DNA of 64,000 bases, taken from contig NZ_CP116338.1 in assembly GCF_028198145.1 (NCBI RefSeq), positions 992,001 through 1,056,000 of the forward strand, written 5' to 3'. Of the stretch, positions 60,997 to 64,000 are shown in pieces. Under the pieces are notes generated by a model. It saw only the letters and a program-made list of their open reading frames with translations. It had not been told where the DNA came from and did not search any database. This stretch comes from Microbacterium sp. nov. GSS16. Lineage in GTDB: Bacteria > Actinomycetota > Actinomycetes > Actinomycetales > Microbacteriaceae. A program made the position numbers and the translations under genes. Within the stretch, counting starts at the first letter, position 1; each line of letters begins with the position of its first letter.

Positions 60997-61727
60997 CGGG
61001 TGAGCCCGTGGCGATGGGCCAGTACGATCGCCTGCACGCGGTCACGGGCGCCGATCTTCTGCAGCACCCGTGAGACATGGGTCTTCACCGTCGCCTCGCC
61101 GATGAACAGCTCGCCGGCGATCTCGGCGTTGCTGCGCGCGTCGGCCATCAGCACGAGCACCTCGGCTTCACGATCGGTCAGCGGTTCGGCGAGGATGCCG
61201 GGGGTCGCTGAGTTCACCTTCTCGGCCGCTGAGCCTGCCGGAGCGCCGCCCGCCCGGGTCGCTGCGCCGCCCTGTGCTGCCGAGCCTGCCGAGGCGCCGC
61301 TCCCCGACACCGCGAACCTCGACAGCACGCGCCGGGTCACCTCCGGCGCGAGGATCCCGTCGCCGGCGGCGAGGGCCCGGACCGCTGTGATCAGCTCCTC
61401 GGGGCCGGCGTTCTTCAGCAGGAAGCCACCGGCGCCGGCATCCAGCGCCTGGAAGAGGTACTCGTCGCGATCGAAGGTGGTCACGATCGCCACCGACGCC
61501 GTGACGCGTGGATCGGCGACGATGAGCCGGGTGGCCCGGATGCCGTCCATGTCGGGCATCTGCACATCCATCATGATGACGTCGGGCAGCAGGTCGGCGG
61601 CCAGCCGCACGCCCTCGATGCCCGTGCCGGCCTCGCCGACGACCTCGATGTCGGGCTGGGTGCCGAGGATCGCCCGGAAGCCGGCCCGCAGCATCGCATG
61701 GTCGTCGACGAGCAGGACCCGGATCAT
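60993..61727 (-). CDS. NarL/LuxR-family response regulator
   Basis: 244 residues from ATG 61725-61727. Receiver domain with acidic pocket D8-D9, phospho-acceptor D54 (VIMMDVQMPDMDG), T83 and K105; LuxR helix-turn-helix LTDREAEVLVLMADARSNAE to VKTHVSRVLQKIGARDRVQA. The linker 139-178 is unusually long, Ala/Gly/Ser-rich, and is encoded partly by two degenerate copies of the GCTGAGCCTG repeat (61228-61294). Paired with the histidine kinase by ATGA overlap. Targets unknown; the nearby ABC exporter is a candidate. Confidence 0.93.
   Translation of the reverse strand: MIRVLLVDDHAMLRAGFRAILGTQPDIEVVGEAGTGIEGVRLAADLLPDVIMMDVQMPDMDGIRATRLIVADPRVTASVAIVTTFDRDEYLFQALDAGAGGFLLKNAGPEELITAVRALAAGDGILAPEVTRRVLSRFAVSGSGASAGSAAQGGAATRAGGAPAGSAAEKVNSATPGILAEPLTDREAEVLVLMADARSNAEIAGELFIGEATVKTHVSRVLQKIGARDRVQAIVLAHRHGLTR
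61228..61294. repeat. Two degenerate GCTGAGCCTGTCGAAG-type repeats in response-regulator linker
   Basis: GCTGAGCCTGCCGGAG (61228-61243) and GCCGAGCCTGCCGAGG (61279-61294), 51 bases apart, in the inter-domain linker. Confidence 0.5.
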
Positions 61728-63058
61728 ACGACGGCCCTTCTTCCTGCCTTCGAATCGTTCAACTCGTCGCCTCCCGGCCGCGGATGCCGCGGACCGGGCG
61801 ATTCGAAATCGCCGGCCGCCGCGATAGGCACGGCGACCCGCACCCGGAAGCCGCCCTGTGGTCGTGGCTGCAGCTCGATCTCGCCTCCGGACGCCAGCGC
61901 GCGCTCGCGCATGCCGAGCTGTCCGAGCCCCGGCCGCAGCACGCCGACCGTGCGGCCGGTGTTCACGACCTCGAGTTCGAGGGCATCCGCGTTCCATCGC
62001 AGTCGCACATCAGCCGTCGCATCCGCCCCAGCATGCCGGCGGGCGTTGGTCAGCGCCTCCTGTGCGATGCGGTACAGATTCACCTCGACCGTCGACGGCA
62101 CCGCGACGGGGTCGCCGATCTCGGTGTACGCGGTCGGCAGACCGGCATCCGTCGAGGCTCGCGCGAGCCGCTCGATGTCGGCGATCCCCACCGCCGACGG
62201 CTCGTCGTCGCCGCTGTCACCCGGATCGCGAAGCGTCTCGAGCAGTTGGCGGAAGTCGCCGATCGCGGCGCGGGAGGCGTCTTCCACTGCAGACAGCATC
62301 CGCTTCGCTTCGTCGGGGTCGCGGTCGATCACGAGCCTCGCCGCCCCCGCCTGCACGCCCATCACCGACACGTGGTGCGCGACGACGTCGTGCAGTTCGC
62401 GGGCGATACGCACCCGGTCGAGGGCCACCGCCTGCGCGGCGGTGATCTCGCGCTCGGCCTCCAGTTCGCGGGTGCGCTGCTCGAGCGCGGAGCGCTGGGC
62501 GGCGGCATGCCATGAGCGCTCGCCGAAGTAGTAGGCGCCACCGAAGTAGAGCACGTTGATCAGGAGGTTCAGCATCATGAACGCGACGAACGGCGAGAAC
62601 AGCCCAGCGGCAACCTCGGCCTTGTCGGCCTCGTCGATCGCGTCGCGATACATCACGATGATCAGCCAGACGAACATGCCGAGGATGATGCCGGCGCGCA
62701 CGAAGAACGCGCGGCGGCGGTCGTTCATCCAGGCGCCCACCGTGTAGAGCGCGATGAACATGGCGATGTTGGTCGCGTACACCTCGGGCACGCGCAGGGT
62801 GACGCTGGTGAACATGACGAGCGCGATGACGACGGCCACCAGTGCCGGATACCGCCGGCGCACGATGAGCGGAGCCGAGACGCCCACCGCGACCAGCAGC
62901 GCCCACGAGAGCGGCGCCTGCTCGTCGCGGTAGAGGCCGGAGATGCTCGAGAGTGCCGCGCTGATGACCGCGCCGACCAGCATGACCACGGCGAGAAGCA
63001 GGTCCTGCCGGCGGTCGCGGGCGGTCGGCGTGCGGGTGAAGACGGCGGGCGCGGGCAT
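61724..63058 (-). CDS. Sensor histidine kinase (HisKA_3)
   Basis: 444 residues. About six N-terminal membrane segments (17-40, 50-66, 71-90, 96-112, 120-137, 153-175) with almost no external loop, so an intramembrane-sensing type. Coiled linker, then the phosphoacceptor box ARELHDVVAHHVSVM with His223 and a HATPase domain (YRIAQEALTNARRHAGADAT, GLGQLGMRERALASGGEIEL). It phosphorylates the adjacent response regulator. First gene of the hk-rr-miniBenE operon. Confidence 0.93.
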   Translation of the reverse strand: MPAPAVFTRTPTARDRRQDLLLAVVMLVGAVISAALSSISGLYRDEQAPLSWALLVAVGVSAPLIVRRRYPALVAVVIALVMFTSVTLRVPEVYATNIAMFIALYTVGAWMNDRRRAFFVRAGIILGMFVWLIIVMYRDAIDEADKAEVAAGLFSPFVAFMMLNLLINVLYFGGAYYFGERSWHAAAQRSALEQRTRELEAEREITAAQAVALDRVRIARELHDVVAHHVSVMGVQAGAARLVIDRDPDEAKRMLSAVEDASRAAIGDFRQLLETLRDPGDSGDDEPSAVGIADIERLARASTDAGLPTAYTEIGDPVAVPSTVEVNLYRIAQEALTNARRHAGADATADVRLRWNADALELEVVNTGRTVGVLRPGLGQLGMRERALASGGEIELQPRPQGGFRVRVAVPIAAAGDFESPGPRHPRPGGDELNDSKAGRRAVV

Positions 63059-63077
63059 CTCTCCAACATAGGGACGA

Positions 63078-63097
63078 GGGGATGCCAGGGCATCCCC
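63078..63097. terminator. Short hairpin made of GGATGCC/GGCATCC
   Basis: GGGGATGCC-AG-GGCATCCCC lies between the HAD gene stop and the kinase start; ends the HAD transcript and is built from the window's over-abundant word in inverted pair. Confidence 0.5.
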
Positions 63098-63148
63098 CTC
63101 ACGACGGATGGGCGGGCAGGGCGGACGAGGCCGGCTGAGGCGAGGGCG

Positions 63149-63937
63149 TCAGTGGTCGCGATCGGCGGGCAGCAGATCTGCGACCGACTGCACGATCTCG
63201 TCGGGCCGGAACGGATACCGCTCGATCTCGGTCCGGTCGCTGATGCCCGTCATCACCAGTACGGTGTGCAGACCCGCCTCGATGCCGGCGACGATGTCGG
63301 TGTCCATGCGGTCGCCGATCATCCCGGTCTTCTCGGAGTGCGCGCCGATCTTGTTCAGCGCCGAGCGGAACATCATCGGATTCGGCTTGCCGACCACGTA
63401 CGGCTCGCGCCCGGTGGCCTTCGTGATCAGCGCCGCGATCGCACCGGTGGCCGGCAGCGGACCTTCGGCGCTGGGACCGGTCGCGTCGGGGTTGGTGACG
63501 ATGAAGCGCGCGCCGGTGCCGATGAGTCGGATCGCCTTGGTGATCGCCTCGAATGAGTAATTGCGGGTCTCACCGACCACGACGAAGTCGGGTCGGGTCT
63601 CGGTCATGATGAAGCCCGCCTCGTGCAGGGCCGTGAGCAGACCGGCCTCGCCGATCACGAAGGCCGACCCGCCGGGCAGCTGCTGTGCGAGGAAGTCGGC
63701 GGTGGCCAGAGCGGAGGTCCAGATGCGCTCCTCCGGCACGTGCAGGCCGCTGGCCCGCAGCCGCGCCGACAGGTCGCGCGCGGTGAAGATCGAGTTGTTG
63801 GTGAGCACGAGATACGGGATGCCGTCGCACTCCCATCCGGCGAGCAGCTCGGACGCGCCGGGGATCGCGTCGTTCTCGTGCACGAGGACGCCGTCCATGT
63901 CGGTGAGCCAGCATTCGATCTCAGAACGATCAGCCAT
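63149..63937 (-). CDS. HAD-IIA (NagD-type) phosphatase
   Basis: 262 residues. HAD motif I CWLTDMDGVLVHEN (Asp13, Asp15), motif II LTNNS, motif III Lys in VVGKPNPMMFRSALN and motif IV MIGDRMDTDI. NagD-type class IIA phosphatases act on nucleotide or sugar phosphates in the cytosol; exact substrate unknown. Monocistronic with upstream DNA (63938-64000) running out of the window. Confidence 0.92.
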   Translation of the reverse strand: MADRSEIECWLTDMDGVLVHENDAIPGASELLAGWECDGIPYLVLTNNSIFTARDLSARLRASGLHVPEERIWTSALATADFLAQQLPGGSAFVIGEAGLLTALHEAGFIMTETRPDFVVVGETRNYSFEAITKAIRLIGTGARFIVTNPDATGPSAEGPLPATGAIAALITKATGREPYVVGKPNPMMFRSALNKIGAHSEKTGMIGDRMDTDIVAGIEAGLHTVLVMTGISDRTEIERYPFRPDEIVQSVADLLPADRDH

Positions 63938-64000
63938 GAGTTCAGGCTAGCGGGCGGATGCGTCCGCGCAGACACGGTCGGGAGGGGTTCCGGAGTCGTC

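Overview
The window is chromosomal DNA of a very GC-rich actinobacterium. Gene content and style (HspR/HAIR heat-shock control, FdxA-type 7-iron ferredoxin, maltokinase, frequent GGATGCC/GGCATCC words, dense ATGA start/stop overlaps) suggest Microbacteriaceae, most likely Microbacterium or a close relative. That placement is inference from sequence style. No rRNA, tRNA, insertion sequence, phage gene or CRISPR array was seen.

Layout. 1-485: end of a maltokinase gene. 496-12747 (minus strand): assimilatory sulfate reduction. sir-cysH-cysD-cysN, an SsuABC/TauABC-like ABC importer, cobA, an FprA-type ferredoxin-NADP reductase, ferredoxin and a thioredoxin-reductase-like flavoprotein form one 11-gene unit with almost every junction overlapping; a sirohydrochlorin chelatase-like gene lies upstream. 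Two inverted repeats sit in front of sir. 12850-16901: dnaK-grpE-dnaJ-hspR behind a consensus promoter overlapped by a HAIR element. 16905-24289: mgtE with a possible leader peptide, a lipoprotein, a LysR/YeiH divergent pair, a TetR/reductase divergent pair, an unknown gene and a GT4 glycosyltransferase.

24338-54562 is a 30 kb purine-to-central-metabolism region. Guanine deaminase, two NCS2 permeases and xanthine dehydrogenase (xdhABC, with moaA nearby) would yield urate. uraD-uraH-urate oxidase, allantoinase and ureidoglycine aminohydrolase carry it towards ureidoglycolate and glyoxylate. Gcl, Hyi, GlxR and glycerate kinase take glyoxylate to phosphoglycerate. A malic enzyme plus a DUF6986-like CitE-fold protein may form a second glyoxylate exit through malate. 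An IclR-family regulator lies in the middle, and TTTC-N7/8-GAAA-like sites recur before several of these units. coaBC and an NRDE-family gene interrupt the set. clpB (HAIR-controlled, lacking the usual N-domain) sits between xdhA and the second permease. No allantoate amidohydrolase or ureidoglycolate lyase was found.

54692-63937: a Zwf-like dehydrogenase, a GH15 trehalase-like enzyme, a nitroreductase, an ABC-2 exporter pair, a two-component system coupled to an 88-residue internally deleted BenE, and a NagD-type HAD phosphatase.

Items that most deserve follow-up are the shared operator-like motif of the purine region, two unannotated small ORFs with good promoters (39546-39692 and 50442-50525), the miniature BenE, short dispersed repeats translated inside sulfur genes, two nested double-hairpin elements, and the over-abundant GGATGCC word that forms inverted pairs.
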